A stretch of DNA of 64,000 nt, taken from NCBI GenBank assembly GCA_021325235.1, contig JAJPHN010000011.1, forward strand, positions 97,091 to 161,090, written 5' to 3'. This DNA comes from Terriglobia bacterium. Its GTDB lineage: Bacteria; Acidobacteriota; Terriglobia; Bryobacterales; Bryobacteraceae. The notes beneath the pieces were generated by a model. It saw only the letters and a list, made by a program, of their open reading frames with translations. It made no database searches and had not been told where the DNA came from. A program made the position numbers and the translations under genes. Of the stretch, positions 17,890 through 30,707 are shown in pieces; the first letter of the stretch is position 1; each line of letters opens with the position of its first letter.

Positions 17890-19600
17890 AGAGACGCCGC
17901 CACAGCAGACGGTTCAATCCGACCACGAAAACGCTCATCAGTCCAACCCCCAGAACGATTCGTGGCCAATCTCCTTTGGCGGTCGCTTCCGCGATGTAGG
18001 CGCCCAGGCCATCGGCTCGAAGCGTGGTATTGCCCCACGAGACCAGCTCGGAAACGATGCTCGCATTCCACGCACCGCCCGAAGCGGTAATCGCTCCCGT
18101 GACCCACGAAGCAAAAATACCCGGACCAATCAGCGCCTTCCAGCGGCGCACCCCGCGAAGTTGCAGGCTGGCCGCCATTTCACGCAGATCGTACGGGATG
18201 CTTTGCGCCCCCCCGATCACATTGAACAGCAGGTACCATTGCGCGCCCAGCGCCATCAGCAGCATGCTTCCCCAGTTGAGCGAAACGCCCAACTTCAAAA
18301 AAGCGAGCGTGGCAAACGGGAACAGGAAGTTGGCCGGGAACGAAGCAAAGATCTGCACGATTGGCTGCGAGAGCCGTGCCAGCCGCGGACTGAATCCGAT
18401 CGCCACGCCGATGGGAGTCCAGACCAGCGTGCTGACGACGATCAGAACCAGCACGCGCGCACACGTGGCGAGTCCCAGCAGGGTGGCGCGCAGAACCTCG
18501 TGCACACCAACGCCGGAGAGCACGAAGCGGATCGCCGCCAGCAGCAGAGCCGCGCTGATGGCGATCACGATCGTGTTGAAAATCCAGTCGCTTGAGCGCG
18601 AGTTCGTTTTGCCCCCGATTTCTGCGCGGGGACGCGTGCGCGCTGCCAGCCAGCGGTCGCTCTCGCCGAATAGCGGGCTTAGCAGCTTCTCGAAGTAGCG
18701 CGGCAATGCGGCTGCGCGCCATAGCTCCACTACCCAGAAACGCCGCTCTTCTCCGGCCGTCATCTCGAGCTTGTAGCGATCCGCCAGCGTGACCAGCGGC
18801 TTCCAGAAAAACTGATCGATCAGCACGACCAGCAGGATCATCACAGCGATTGCCCAGCCGAGCGCGCGCAGATCTTTGGCCTGAACCGCGGCTGCCACGT
18901 ACGAGCCAAGCCCCGGAAGAGTGTACTGCCGATTCAGCACGCTGATCGATTCGCTTGCCGCAAGGAAGAACCAGCCGCCGCCGAAGCTCATCATCCCGTT
19001 CCAGACCAGACCGATCGCCGCGGCCGGCAATTCGAGCCGGGTAAAGCGCTCCCAAAGCGAGAGCCGGTACAGCGTAGCCATCTCATCGAGTTCGCCCGGA
19101 ACGCTGCGCAGCGACTGGTAGAACGAAAACGTCATGTTCCAGGCCTGGCCGGTGAAAATCGCAAAGATCGAAGCGGCCTCGAGACCGAGCAGACTGCCGC
19201 GAAACAGCGCGATAAAGGCGGTGACGGTGACCGAAAGAAAGCCGAGCACCGGCACCGACTGCAGAATGTCGAGCAGCGGAATGAGCACCCGTTCGGCCCG
19301 CCGGCTGCGCGCCGCGGCGTAGCCGTAGATGAACGTAAAGAGCGTCGAAAAACCAAGCGCGATGAACATCCGCAGCGTCGAGCGCGCGGCATAATTCGGC
19401 AGATTGCGCGGATCAAGACCGATGCTCGGGATGATCTCGGGCGGGCTGAATTTTACCAGCGACTGCGCACCCACCCGCGCCACAACGTATAACAGCGTGA
19501 GCGTGCCCAAGCCCACGGCCAGATCGGCCGGGCGGAACAAACGTCTCACCGCGGCAGCTTGCGGTGCGAGCGTAAACTGAGGCAGACGAATCGATTTCAA
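17855..19600 (-). CDS. Fused double ABC permease (nitrate/sulfonate type)
   Basis: A 581-residue protein carrying two binding-protein-dependent permease domains in tandem, about residues 65-280 and 355-570, each with five to six helices. The EAA-type loops that contact the ATPase are near SVPGELDEMATLYRLSLWER and IPYDLREMAASLQLRGVRRW. A single chain would therefore form the whole channel. It pairs with the ATPase just downstream. No periplasmic binding protein is encoded beside it, so the substrate cannot be inferred from context. Confidence 0.88.
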   Translation of the reverse strand: MKSIRLPQFTLAPQAAAVRRLFRPADLAVGLGTLTLLYVVARVGAQSLVKFSPPEIIPSIGLDPRNLPNYAARSTLRMFIALGFSTLFTFIYGYAAARSRRAERVLIPLLDILQSVPVLGFLSVTVTAFIALFRGSLLGLEAASIFAIFTGQAWNMTFSFYQSLRSVPGELDEMATLYRLSLWERFTRLELPAAAIGLVWNGMMSFGGGWFFLAASESISVLNRQYTLPGLGSYVAAAVQAKDLRALGWAIAVMILLVVLIDQFFWKPLVTLADRYKLEMTAGEERRFWVVELWRAAALPRYFEKLLSPLFGESDRWLAARTRPRAEIGGKTNSRSSDWIFNTIVIAISAALLLAAIRFVLSGVGVHEVLRATLLGLATCARVLVLIVVSTLVWTPIGVAIGFSPRLARLSQPIVQIFASFPANFLFPFATLAFLKLGVSLNWGSMLLMALGAQWYLLFNVIGGAQSIPYDLREMAASLQLRGVRRWKALIGPGIFASWVTGAITASGGAWNASIVSELVSWGNTTLRADGLGAYIAEATAKGDWPRIVLGVGLMSVFVVGLNRLLWRRLYDVAERRYQLG

Positions 19601-19744
19601 CGGTCTCTCATGAGCGATCGGCGGTTTTTACGCGATCGCTCTACCGGCCGAAATCACTGTGATCGTCCGGCGAGAGCAGCGCAAACGAAAGCTCAGAAGC
19701 CGTAGGATCCCACACAGGCGCGAACCGCGGCAAATGAAGATTCG

Positions 19745-20005
19745 ATGACAGAACCACAGCCGGCCGGTAATTTTCGGTTGACCATTCGCATCAACGGCGA
19801 TACGCGGTCGTGGAGTGGTTCGCTTGGTTCAAAGATGCCCTCCGCCGCCTTTCAAGCATCCCTCAATCGGATCGGCGAACTTCTGCCTCATAGTTGGGCT
19901 GCGGCTCAGGTATCTTTGAGAACAAATCCGCTGTGCTCACGCGGTCCGTTCATCGAGATTGAGCTCTTGCATGCTGCTACGAAGATCCGGAGCAGCTTCC
20001 GTTAG
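19745..20005 (+). CDS. Doubtful small protein, 86 residues
   Basis: An open frame with a weak GAAG ribosome-site-like sequence before the ATG. The product (start MTEPQPAGNFRLTIRINGD) has an alternating hydrophobic pattern in its first 40 residues but matches no family I know. It overlaps a minus-strand frame. Confidence 0.2.
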   Translation: MTEPQPAGNFRLTIRINGDTRSWSGSLGSKMPSAAFQASLNRIGELLPHSWAAAQVSLRTNPLCSRGPFIEIELLHAATKIRSSFR

Positions 20006-20113
20006 CAGAGCAGCCCTATCGCGAGGCGTTGCGCTATGAACCAAGGAGCCCAATTTTTCTCGGAGGTTTCGCGTCGTTTCTTCATGCATGGCGATCCGGA
20101 AGTAGCGTTTCAT
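19937..20113 (-). CDS. Doubtful small protein, about 58 residues
   Basis: Starting from the internal ATG, the product begins MKRYFRIAMHEETTRNL and ends ELNLDERTA. It is charged and predicted helical, which is compatible with a small soluble protein. No homologue is recalled. It is antisense to the other doubtful frame. Confidence 0.25.
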   Translation of the reverse strand: MKRYFRIAMHEETTRNLREKLGSLVHSATPRDRAALLTEAAPDLRSSMQELNLDERTA

Positions 20114-20286
20114 GCCACCTCGATCTTGTGGGTCAGACGGTTCGCCCGAGTTTCCGTTGCACACTGACCGGTAGTAACCCTCTTTCGTTCTCCGCGTGTT
20201 TCTCGCACGCTTACGGCCAACAACACGATTCTGCCGATCACTGCACTCGACGGGCTGAAACTGCCCGCCGCGCCCTTAGCTGTCGT

Positions 20287-23016
20287 TCAGCCTTCATGCA
20301 GCGCGATTAGCGGATCGACACGGCTCGCGCGGCGCGCCGGCAGGTAACAGGCAGCAAGCGATATCAAAAGCAGCAGTGCCGCCGCACCCAGAATGCTGAG
20401 CGGATCGCTTCCGCCGACTCCATACAGCATGCGGCTCAGCGCACGGCCGATCAGCAGCGCGGCAACCAGGCCGATCACCACGCCCGTAGCTACCAGCCGC
20501 ATGCCCTGCGCGAGCACGAGCCGCAGCACGCTCGACTGCCCTGCTCCCAGAGCCATCCGCAGCCCGATCTCGCGTCGGCGCTGAGCCACCGAGTACGCCA
20601 GGATGCCGTACAGCCCGATGCTCGCGAGGCCCAGCGCAAGGAACCCGAAAACGCTGAGCAGCCCCACGCCGACCCGCGCCTGAAACAGCCCGCCTTGGAT
20701 GATCTGCTTTCCGGTGCGCACATCAACAAAGACCTGCGGACCGGCCGTGTGCAGCTGACCCAGCACCGAGGGCACCAGCGGTTCCGGATTGCCCCTTGTC
20801 CGCACCCACAGCGTCATCGTGTCGACGTAATGTTGTTCGAACGGCACATAGACACAAAGCTGCGGCGGCTCGGCCCAGTTCGTGTAGCTGGCGTTGCGCG
20901 CGATGCCGACAATCTGCCGCTCCATCTTTTCGCCCGGAAGCTGGATGCGCTTGCCGATCGCATCGCCGTTGGGCCAGAAATCGCGCGCGAATTTTTCGTT
21001 CACAATGGCCACCGGCAGTGTGTTCTTCTGATCGCTTTCATAGAACGCTCGCCCGCTGATCAGGCGTGTGCCTGAGGCATCGAAGAAATCCGGCTCAATC
21101 GTGTTGACAATGGCTGAAAGCTGATCGGCCCGCGACCGCTTCTCGCGCCCCGCCACCTCGATTCCGCTCATCGGACGCGCCCACAACGGCAGGTTCGAGG
21201 ACCATGCCAGCGCAGCCACACCCGGCAGGCGTTCAATGCGCTCCCTGGCTTCTTTGAAGTACGCTTTGGCGCGCGTCTCGTTGTAGCCGGCCTGCCCCGG
21301 CGTGGTCATGAATACGTCCAGATGCGCGGTCTGAAACCCGGGGTCCATCGCATAGGCATGGCCGATGCTGCGCAGGAAAAGCGCTGCGATCACCAGCAGC
21401 AGGAATGAGAACGCCACCTGCGCCACGAGAAGAACCTTGGCGATGTTCACCTTCGCTCTGCTGCGGCCCACCGAGCGCGATTCTTCTTTGAGCGAATCGG
21501 CCACATCGGTGCGCGATGCTTTGAGAGCCGGAATGGTTCCAAACAGCAGACCAGTCGCAATCGAAACCAGCAGGGCGAAGGCGAACACCGTAAGATCCAG
21601 CTTCGGCGTGATGAAGTTTGATGAGCTTGGCAGTGAAGAAAAGAGCAGACGCAGGCCGCCTACGGCAACCGCCAGACCAGCGGCGCCGCTCAGCAGGCCG
21701 AGTATCACGCTTTCGGTAAGCAACTGGCGCACGAGCCGCACGCGGCTGGCTCCGAGCGCCAGGCGTACCGCGATCTCCTGCTGTCGCCCCGCGGCTCGAG
21801 CCAGAAGCAGATTCGCCACGTTCGAACAGGCGATCAGCAATACAATCGCAACGACCGCGAGCAGCCCGGCGCTCGCCATCATCACGCCGGAGGTCGTCTG
21901 CATGGAGTTCCCGAACAAGATGTCGCGTACCGGAAGCACCATCACTCCGCGGCCTTCGTTGGTGCCGGGATATTCTCTCGCCAGATCGGCTGCGAGCGCG
22001 CTCAGGTTTGCCTGGGCCTGCGCCACGCTGATCCCGGTTTTCAGACGGCCGGCTCCCAGGAAAATCGTCTTGTTGCGATCGTGCAGCGCGCCCTGCAGTT
22101 GATTCGGGAAAAGCTGCTCCATCATGGCAGCCGGTATCCAAAGATCAGGACCGAAAATCGCATTGATGCCGATGAAACGCGGCGGAGCAACACCGATCAC
22201 ATGGAATACGAGACCGTTGATACGGATCCCTTTGCCGATAATCTGCGGATCGCCGCCGAAGCGGCTCTGCCATGTGCCGTAATTGATGACGGCCACCGGG
22301 TGCTCACCGGGCACGCCGTCCTCTTCCGGTAAAAAGAAGCGTCCGCGCGCCGGATTCAGGCCAAGCGTCGCGAAATAGTTGCCGGTGACCAGCTCGCAAA
22401 ACAACCGCTCGGAGTCGCCGTGCTCCTGAAAGGTGAGCACTTGCGCCGAGCTGTAGCCTGCCAGCGAAGCGAAGACAGTGTTCTTCGTCTGGATGTCCAC
22501 AAAATCCGGATACGAGAGCGGAAGCGCAGTGCGGGCCTGCGAACGGTCCCGTGCGCGTTGCTGAGCGACTGCGATGAGGCTTGAGGCTTTTGGAACCGGC
22601 AGCGGATTCAAAAGCAGCGTGTTGATGACGGTGAAAACCGTCGCATTCGCGCCGATGCCGAGCGCCAGCGTCAGCACCACGAACAGTACAAATAGCGGGC
22701 TCTTGCGCATCCCGCGCGCTGCGAACCGGATGTCTCGCCCGAGATCGTAGAGCCAGGTCCCGCCCCTCTGCTCGCCCGCAACAGCCCGCTCGGAGGCGCG
22801 CGGCAAAGCCGCCGTAGATTGGCGCAAAGGATAAAGGTCTTCCAGCTCGGCTATGGTTTCCCGATAGGCCCGCGGCTCATCGGCGCCGGCGCTCAGCAGT
22901 TCGCGGTATCGATCTTCCAGATGACCGGCAAACTCTTCGATCCGATCCGCTTCCGCCGCACCCTCCAGATTGAGGCGCGCCATGCGCTCGCGAATGATTC
23001 TCTTCCAGTCAGGCAT
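20287..23016 (-). CDS. ADOP-type orphan permease with N-terminal permease-prefix domain
   Basis: A 909-residue MacB/FtsX-like protein. Residues 1-60 form the charged permease-prefix domain (RIIRERMARLNLEG...). The chain then repeats the FtsX unit twice: a helix near 108-130, a MacB periplasmic core, and a three-helix block around 380-490, then a second core and three more helices to the end (ACYLPARRASRVDPLIALHEG). This duplicated permease with no ATPase beside it defines the acidobacterial duplicated orphan permeases; their substrates are unknown. It overlaps the end of its PadR regulator by 8 bases, so the pair is one operon. Confidence 0.9.
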   Translation of the reverse strand: MPDWKRIIRERMARLNLEGAAEADRIEEFAGHLEDRYRELLSAGADEPRAYRETIAELEDLYPLRQSTAALPRASERAVAGEQRGGTWLYDLGRDIRFAARGMRKSPLFVLFVVLTLALGIGANATVFTVINTLLLNPLPVPKASSLIAVAQQRARDRSQARTALPLSYPDFVDIQTKNTVFASLAGYSSAQVLTFQEHGDSERLFCELVTGNYFATLGLNPARGRFFLPEEDGVPGEHPVAVINYGTWQSRFGGDPQIIGKGIRINGLVFHVIGVAPPRFIGINAIFGPDLWIPAAMMEQLFPNQLQGALHDRNKTIFLGAGRLKTGISVAQAQANLSALAADLAREYPGTNEGRGVMVLPVRDILFGNSMQTTSGVMMASAGLLAVVAIVLLIACSNVANLLLARAAGRQQEIAVRLALGASRVRLVRQLLTESVILGLLSGAAGLAVAVGGLRLLFSSLPSSSNFITPKLDLTVFAFALLVSIATGLLFGTIPALKASRTDVADSLKEESRSVGRSRAKVNIAKVLLVAQVAFSFLLLVIAALFLRSIGHAYAMDPGFQTAHLDVFMTTPGQAGYNETRAKAYFKEARERIERLPGVAALAWSSNLPLWARPMSGIEVAGREKRSRADQLSAIVNTIEPDFFDASGTRLISGRAFYESDQKNTLPVAIVNEKFARDFWPNGDAIGKRIQLPGEKMERQIVGIARNASYTNWAEPPQLCVYVPFEQHYVDTMTLWVRTRGNPEPLVPSVLGQLHTAGPQVFVDVRTGKQIIQGGLFQARVGVGLLSVFGFLALGLASIGLYGILAYSVAQRRREIGLRMALGAGQSSVLRLVLAQGMRLVATGVVIGLVAALLIGRALSRMLYGVGGSDPLSILGAAALLLLISLAACYLPARRASRVDPLIALHEG

Positions 23017-23353
23017 GCTCTACTCCTGTGACTCGTCCCATGGCCGTCACGAATTCGCGCCAGCTCTTACGCTGCGCGCGCAGAACCTTGCGGCCTTCCT
23101 GCGTCAGCGCGTAATAGCGGCGGCGGCGCTGCTCCGGTTTTTCCACCCAGTGGCCTTCAATCCAGCCGCGCTCCTCGAGCTTGTACAGCAGCGGATACAG
23201 CGACGTGACGTGGAAACGTAAGAAACCTTGCGAACGCAGCTGAATCATCTTCGAGATGTCGTAGCCATGACGCGGCTGATCTTCGAGCAGCGACAGGACG
23301 AGCAGCTCGGCGCTTCCTTTTTTCCATTCCTGATCGGGGCTGGTGGGAGGCAT
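23009..23353 (-). CDS. PadR-family transcriptional repressor
   Basis: A 114-residue winged-helix protein with the PadR core: KKGSAELLVLSLLEDQPRHGYDI, then SLYPLLYKLEERGWIEGHW and the RRRRYYALTQEGRKVL wing. I chose the ATG at 23353 because homology starts right after it; an in-frame start at 23437 adds 28 residues without family character. In acidobacteria such regulators commonly sit directly before ADOP permeases and are thought to respond to stress or toxic compounds. Confidence 0.9.
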   Translation of the reverse strand: MPPTSPDQEWKKGSAELLVLSLLEDQPRHGYDISKMIQLRSQGFLRFHVTSLYPLLYKLEERGWIEGHWVEKPEQRRRRYYALTQEGRKVLRAQRKSWREFVTAMGRVTGVEHA

Positions 23354-23363
23354 ATATGTGAGT

Positions 23364-23375
23364 CCAGTATATTGG
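23364..23375. promoter_or_regulatory. Near-palindrome upstream of padR, possible operator
   Basis: CCAGTATATTGG is palindromic at 10 of 12 positions and lies 11 bases upstream of the padR ATG, next to CATATATG. It sits in the 150-base gap shared with the divergent histidine kinase gene, where PadR autoregulation would be expected. Position and symmetry are the only evidence. Confidence 0.35.
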
Positions 23376-23503
23376 TTTCCAACACTAAAACGCACCCCTG
23401 CCCGGAACTGTTCCCTGGCTTGATAAAGATTTGACATTGCCAGCCGTTCCGGGAGAACATTCCATGCCCCGGAGCACTACCCTACAGCGCTCGAAGTCCC
23501 GAA

Positions 23504-26676
<3,173 letters not shown>

Positions 26677-26680
<4 letters not shown>

Positions 26681-27378
26681 CGGAACGGCGCAGCACGATT
26701 CTGCTGGTGGACGACGATCCCGTTACGCAAGAGCTTTTTTCCATTCTTCTCGAACCAAGTGGAATCAACGTGGTCGCAGCAGCCACACCGGCGGAAGCGC
26801 GTGACCGGCTCGCGGCCGCTCGGCCCGAGATGATCCTGCTCGATCTGAATCTCGGCAACGCAGACGGTCTGGCGCTGGCCCGCGAACTGCGCCAGCGCTT
26901 TGGTTCGGCGTTTCCGTTGCTGGTGGTAAGCGCGTCCTCCGATCAGGAAAAGCGACAGCGCGCGCTGGCCGCAGGCGCCACCGGTTTTATTGCGAAGCCG
27001 GTGGACCCGCGCACGTTTGCAAGTAAGGTCAAAGGATATCTGCCCGTACACACGAGCGCGGAGGCCGAACTGGATCCGCGCGAAAGGCGTTTGCGCGAAC
27101 TGCGGGCGCAATTCATCGAAACCGCTCTGCTCACCATCGGGCAGCTCGCCGGCAGAAGCGATGAAGAGCTTCTCTCAGACACACTCCTCGCCGATGCGGC
27201 GCATAAATGGGTGGGAGCCAGCAGCATTGAGGGAATGCCGGATATCGAAGAGGTTGCGCGCGAAGTCGAAACACTGGCCCGCGCACGGCGCATCGATCAG
27301 TCGGCGCACATCCGGCGGCGGCTCGAGTGGCTGAAAACGCAGTTTCAGGCGAGCAGCGAACGCCCCGTGGGCGCGTGA
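26677..27378 (+). CDS. Response regulator with receiver and HPt-like domains
   Basis: A 233-residue cytoplasmic protein. Residues 5-120 form a receiver domain (LLVDDDP acid pair, phospho-Asp in ILLDLNLGNADG, Lys in FIAKPVDP). After a linker, residues of about 135-225 form a helical segment whose AHKWVGASSIEGMPDIEEVA resembles an HPt phosphotransfer motif with His as the acceptor. There is no DNA-binding or enzymatic output domain. Overlap with the hybrid kinase stop indicates that it belongs to the same relay, probably as a phosphate sink or shuttle. Confidence 0.85.
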
Positions 27379-27395
27379 TGCTCTGACCCGCTGCG

Positions 27396-29840
27396 CTATT
27401 CTTCGCGCAATACCCGGACGGGATCAATGTGCGATGCTCTTCGCGCCGGCGCGTAAGCGGCCATGAGTGCCACGGCCACCAGCGGCAGTAACACAGCGGC
27501 GAACAGCAACGGACTCGCACTCGCACCCGAAAAGATCAGCATCGATCGGACAACTTGCGAAGACGCGATACCCAGCATCAGTCCGCAGCCCAGCCCGATT
27601 CCGGCCAGCATAAGGGCCTGCCGCAGCACACTCTGCAGCACCTCGCGCGGGTCGGCACCTACCGCCATGCGAATCCCGATCTCACGGCGCCGCCGGTCGA
27701 CCGTATAGGTGATCAGTCCATAGAGACCGATCACAGCCAGCACGAGCGCCATCGCGCCCATACCGGCGACCGCTTCCGTGATAATGTTCGGCGTCTTGAC
27801 TGAGCGCTGCTCGTACAAATCGCGCATCGTGCGCGCTGACGCGATCGGCATGTTGCGATCGAGACGGTGGATTACGTTGCGCAGAACGGGTGCGAGCACC
27901 GCCGCATCCGCTGCCTGCGACTCCGCCATGAGAGTCATGTTGTTCCGCTGGTCCTGCGAGAACGGAACCCAGAAAAACTCCTGCGGCGGTTCGCTGATCC
28001 AAAGGTATTTCGCCTGTTTCGCCAGACCGACCACCTGCACGAGCGGCCCTTTTTCGTCACCGATCCGAAAACGTTTGCCGATCGGATCCTGATTGGGCCA
28101 GAAGCGATGTGCGAATTGTTCGTTCACAACCGCTACCGGTGGGCTAGTCTGCGTGTCCGTTTTTCGGAACTCGCGCCCTCGCAAGATCAGCATACCCAGC
28201 ACATCGAAGTAGCCGTCGGTGACCGAGGCGTCCAGGCTCTGCGGCACCCATCCGTTCTTCGCGATTTTTGTGCCTTCGATCAACACCGGCTTGCTCTCGT
28301 TATCGAACCCAAAGGGAGAGAAAGTGCTGAGCGCGGCCGCTCGAACTCCTGCACTCGCCCGCACCTCATCCAACAACTCTTTGTAGAAACGCTCCGTTTG
28401 CGCTTTGGTGTAATGCACCATCTCCGTATTGAGCGTCATCAGGTACACGTGATCGGTGCGGAATCCGACGCCCTGCGTGATCTTGCTGCGAAATCCGACA
28501 AAGACCACGGCCGACAGAATGAGCAGTACGCAGGAGAGCGCGAGCTGCGCTGAAACGAGCACGCTCCGCCCCCATAATTTCCCGCGCCGGCTGGTGCCGT
28601 CCGTGCGGGCTTTGAGCGACGAAATAATGTCAGTGCGCGAACTGCGCCAGGCGGGTAAAAATCCGAAAACGAACGCGCTGGCAATCGCCACGATCGATGT
28701 GAAGACGAGGATGCGCTGGTCGAGCGCGATATCAAAGGACACGGGCACGTCGGTCGGAGTCGGGATACTTTCGAAAAGTCGCATGCCGGCCAGCGCTACC
28801 GCGATTCCAGCAGCGCCGCCAGCCAGCGCCAGCAGCAGATTTTCGAGAAACAACTGCCGCAGCAGGCGCCAACGCGCTGCGCCCACCGCGAGCCGCACTG
28901 CGATTTCACGGCCCCGCACCGTTGCCCGGCTCAGCAGCAGGCCCGCCACGTTGGCGCAGGCCACCAGCAAAACGCATAGTGCCAGGAGCCCCAGCATCTC
29001 AACCAAAGCGGAGTCGGGCGGGGATTGCGCCGCGCGCAGTTGAAGCTCCGTTTGGACGCGGACCTTGCTGCCGCGCGGCTCGAATGGATACATTCGCTTC
29101 AGCGCGTTCGCAATCGAACCCAGGTCTGCTTGCGCCGCCGCAGCCGTCACGCCAGCTTTCAGCCGTCCTTTCAGCGCCAGCCAGCGCACGTCACGCTTTT
29201 CGAGATTGTTCACCGGTGAAAGCGCAGGTTGCATCGCGATCGGTACGTAAAAAGCCGGTCGCAAGAACTGATCGATGTTCTTGAAGCTCTCCGGAAGAAC
29301 TCCGATTACGGTGAAGTCGATCCCGTTCAGCCGCACCCGGCTTCCGACCGCCGCGCTATCGCTTGAAAAATGCGAGACCCGGAAGGAGTGGCTCAGCACC
29401 ACGACGGCATCGCGTCCGGGCACCTGATCTTCTTCGGGACGAAATCCGCGCCCGAGAACCGGCTGCACTCCGAGCACCTGAAAAAAGTTACCCGAAGCCA
29501 TCACGCCAAACTGCGTCTCCGGTACGGCTGAGGCGTCGCGCGCGTATCCGAACTGCGCGTATTGATACGCCACAAGTCCGCTGAACGTGCGATTGCGGTC
29601 GCGGAAGTCGCGGTAATCCGGATACGAAACCGTGTCTGTTGCCGCCGGGCTGTCGCCGAAGTTCACGTTGTAAACTGCGTCCGGCTGCGGCACCGGAAGC
29701 GGCCGCAGAAGCAGCGCATCGGCCAGGCTGAAGATCGCCGAATTTGCTCCGATTCCAATCGCCAGCGAACAGACCGCCACGGCCGTGAAGACCCGATTCT
29801 TGGCCAGCATTCGAACTGCGAATTTCAGATCGTTCAGCAT
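27396..29840 (-). CDS. ADOP-type orphan permease without prefix domain
   Basis: An 814-residue protein with the duplicated FtsX/MacB architecture: an N-terminal helix at about 15-40 (VFTAVAVCSLAIGIGANSA), a periplasmic core, a three-helix block in the middle, a second core and three final helices, ending YAPARRASHIDPVRVLREE. I place the start at the ATG at 29840 (MLNDLKFAVRML), because the 97 residues available upstream are low-complexity and the sequence just above them is occupied by a DUF2277 gene. Unlike the paralogue at 20287 it has no PadR gene beside it. Confidence 0.87.
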   Translation of the reverse strand: MLNDLKFAVRMLAKNRVFTAVAVCSLAIGIGANSAIFSLADALLLRPLPVPQPDAVYNVNFGDSPAATDTVSYPDYRDFRDRNRTFSGLVAYQYAQFGYARDASAVPETQFGVMASGNFFQVLGVQPVLGRGFRPEEDQVPGRDAVVVLSHSFRVSHFSSDSAAVGSRVRLNGIDFTVIGVLPESFKNIDQFLRPAFYVPIAMQPALSPVNNLEKRDVRWLALKGRLKAGVTAAAAQADLGSIANALKRMYPFEPRGSKVRVQTELQLRAAQSPPDSALVEMLGLLALCVLLVACANVAGLLLSRATVRGREIAVRLAVGAARWRLLRQLFLENLLLALAGGAAGIAVALAGMRLFESIPTPTDVPVSFDIALDQRILVFTSIVAIASAFVFGFLPAWRSSRTDIISSLKARTDGTSRRGKLWGRSVLVSAQLALSCVLLILSAVVFVGFRSKITQGVGFRTDHVYLMTLNTEMVHYTKAQTERFYKELLDEVRASAGVRAAALSTFSPFGFDNESKPVLIEGTKIAKNGWVPQSLDASVTDGYFDVLGMLILRGREFRKTDTQTSPPVAVVNEQFAHRFWPNQDPIGKRFRIGDEKGPLVQVVGLAKQAKYLWISEPPQEFFWVPFSQDQRNNMTLMAESQAADAAVLAPVLRNVIHRLDRNMPIASARTMRDLYEQRSVKTPNIITEAVAGMGAMALVLAVIGLYGLITYTVDRRRREIGIRMAVGADPREVLQSVLRQALMLAGIGLGCGLMLGIASSQVVRSMLIFSGASASPLLFAAVLLPLVAVALMAAYAPARRASHIDPVRVLREE

Positions 29841-29973
29841 GCGAAGGAACCTGAGCGCAACTCTCGTGCCAGCCAGCGCTTTCGAATTTTCAGCTAGTTC
29901 AGGCGGCGATACGGCTTCGTGATGTTCGAATCCGGGAAAGTCAGGTTCTGATTGCGAAACGAAGCCAGCCGGT

Positions 29974-30192
29974 TTAGGAGGCGACCCTGGTGCGATTTTG
30001 AGCAATCGAAGCCAGCAGCCGCTCGCTCGCCGCGCTGATTTCCCGCACCGCTTGATCGAAGGCTTCCTGGTTGGCTTTCGACGGCTTATGGAATCCGCTG
30101 ATCTTCCGAACGAACTGCAGCGCCGCCGCATCTCTTTCTTCGCGGGTTGCCATTTCGTCGGGCCGGCGCAGGACTTTGATGCTTCTGCACAT
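29974..30192 (-). CDS. DUF2277 family protein
   Basis: A 72-residue soluble helical protein. The start MCRSIKVLR and the core AALQFVRKISGFHKPSKANQ are the hallmarks of DUF2277, a small family widespread in soil bacteria with no established role. The ATG at 30192 gives exactly the family N-terminus; a longer in-frame start at 30234 adds 14 unrelated residues. Confidence 0.82.
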   Translation of the reverse strand: MCRSIKVLRRPDEMATREERDAAALQFVRKISGFHKPSKANQEAFDQAVREISAASERLLASIAQNRTRVAS

Positions 30193-30278
30193 GATTCCCC
30201 AGCTTAGTCCAGTTCTGGCCGCCCATGCGCACACCTAAGAGGAAATCGAGCGCAGGGCCACTACTATTCCGAAATCCC

Positions 30279-30650
30279 ATGCAGCGCCTCGCTATTCTCC
30301 TGCTTTTGCCTTTTCTTTCCTTGTTGCTGACGCATACGCCCGTTTTGGCCGCCACGCCGCACGCCACTGCCAAGGCCGTTCGCGCCGGGAGCGTTTCCGA
30401 CGCCCAGCTCGAAGCGACCATCCGCGCCAAACTCGCAAAATCGAAGGTCGGCAAGGATGGCTTCAAATTCCACGTCCAGCACGGCGTGGTCACCTGGGAA
30501 GGCACAACCAATGTGATCCAGCACAAGGGTGCCGCGACGCGCATGGCCCGCACGGCCGGTGCAAGTCAGGTCGTAAATAACATTCAGATCAGCGCAGCGG
30601 CCAAAGCCAAGGCCGCGGCCAACCTGAAAAAGGCCAGTATCGTCCAGTAA
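30279..30650 (+). CDS. Exported BON-domain protein
   Basis: A 123-residue protein with a signal peptide (about residues 1-24, cleavage likely after VLAA) and one BON domain (about 40-105). It shows the features SDAQLEATIRAKLAKSKVG, VQHGVVTWEGTTN and ASQVVNNIQI, where the conserved Gly-containing strand normally reads GxVxLxG. BON domains bind phospholipid or peptidoglycan-linked partners in OsmY-like envelope proteins. The tail is Ala/Lys-rich. I use the internal ATG because it places the signal peptide at the N-terminus. Confidence 0.82.
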   Translation: MQRLAILLLLPFLSLLLTHTPVLAATPHATAKAVRAGSVSDAQLEATIRAKLAKSKVGKDGFKFHVQHGVVTWEGTTNVIQHKGAATRMARTAGASQVVNNIQISAAAKAKAAANLKKASIVQ

Positions 30651-30707
30651 TGGGCCGGGTGTCCGGGCCGTTCCCCGTGCTAGAGTGGGAGCGAACCGGC
30701 ACTTTGA

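Larger units (their letters stand above)
19601..20286. other. 686-base gap with no secure gene
   Basis: The gap lies between the 5' end of the double permease and the 3' end of the ADOP permease. Two short frames on opposite strands overlap each other at 19937-20005, and at most one can be real; both are listed separately at low confidence. The codon use of both is less biased to GC third positions than neighbouring genes. No tRNA, repeat or clear terminator was seen. Confidence 0.5.

Noticed and set aside
29841..30131. 97-residue N-terminal extension of the second ADOP permease
   Set aside because: It overlaps the DUF2277 gene and does not resemble a permease-prefix domain.
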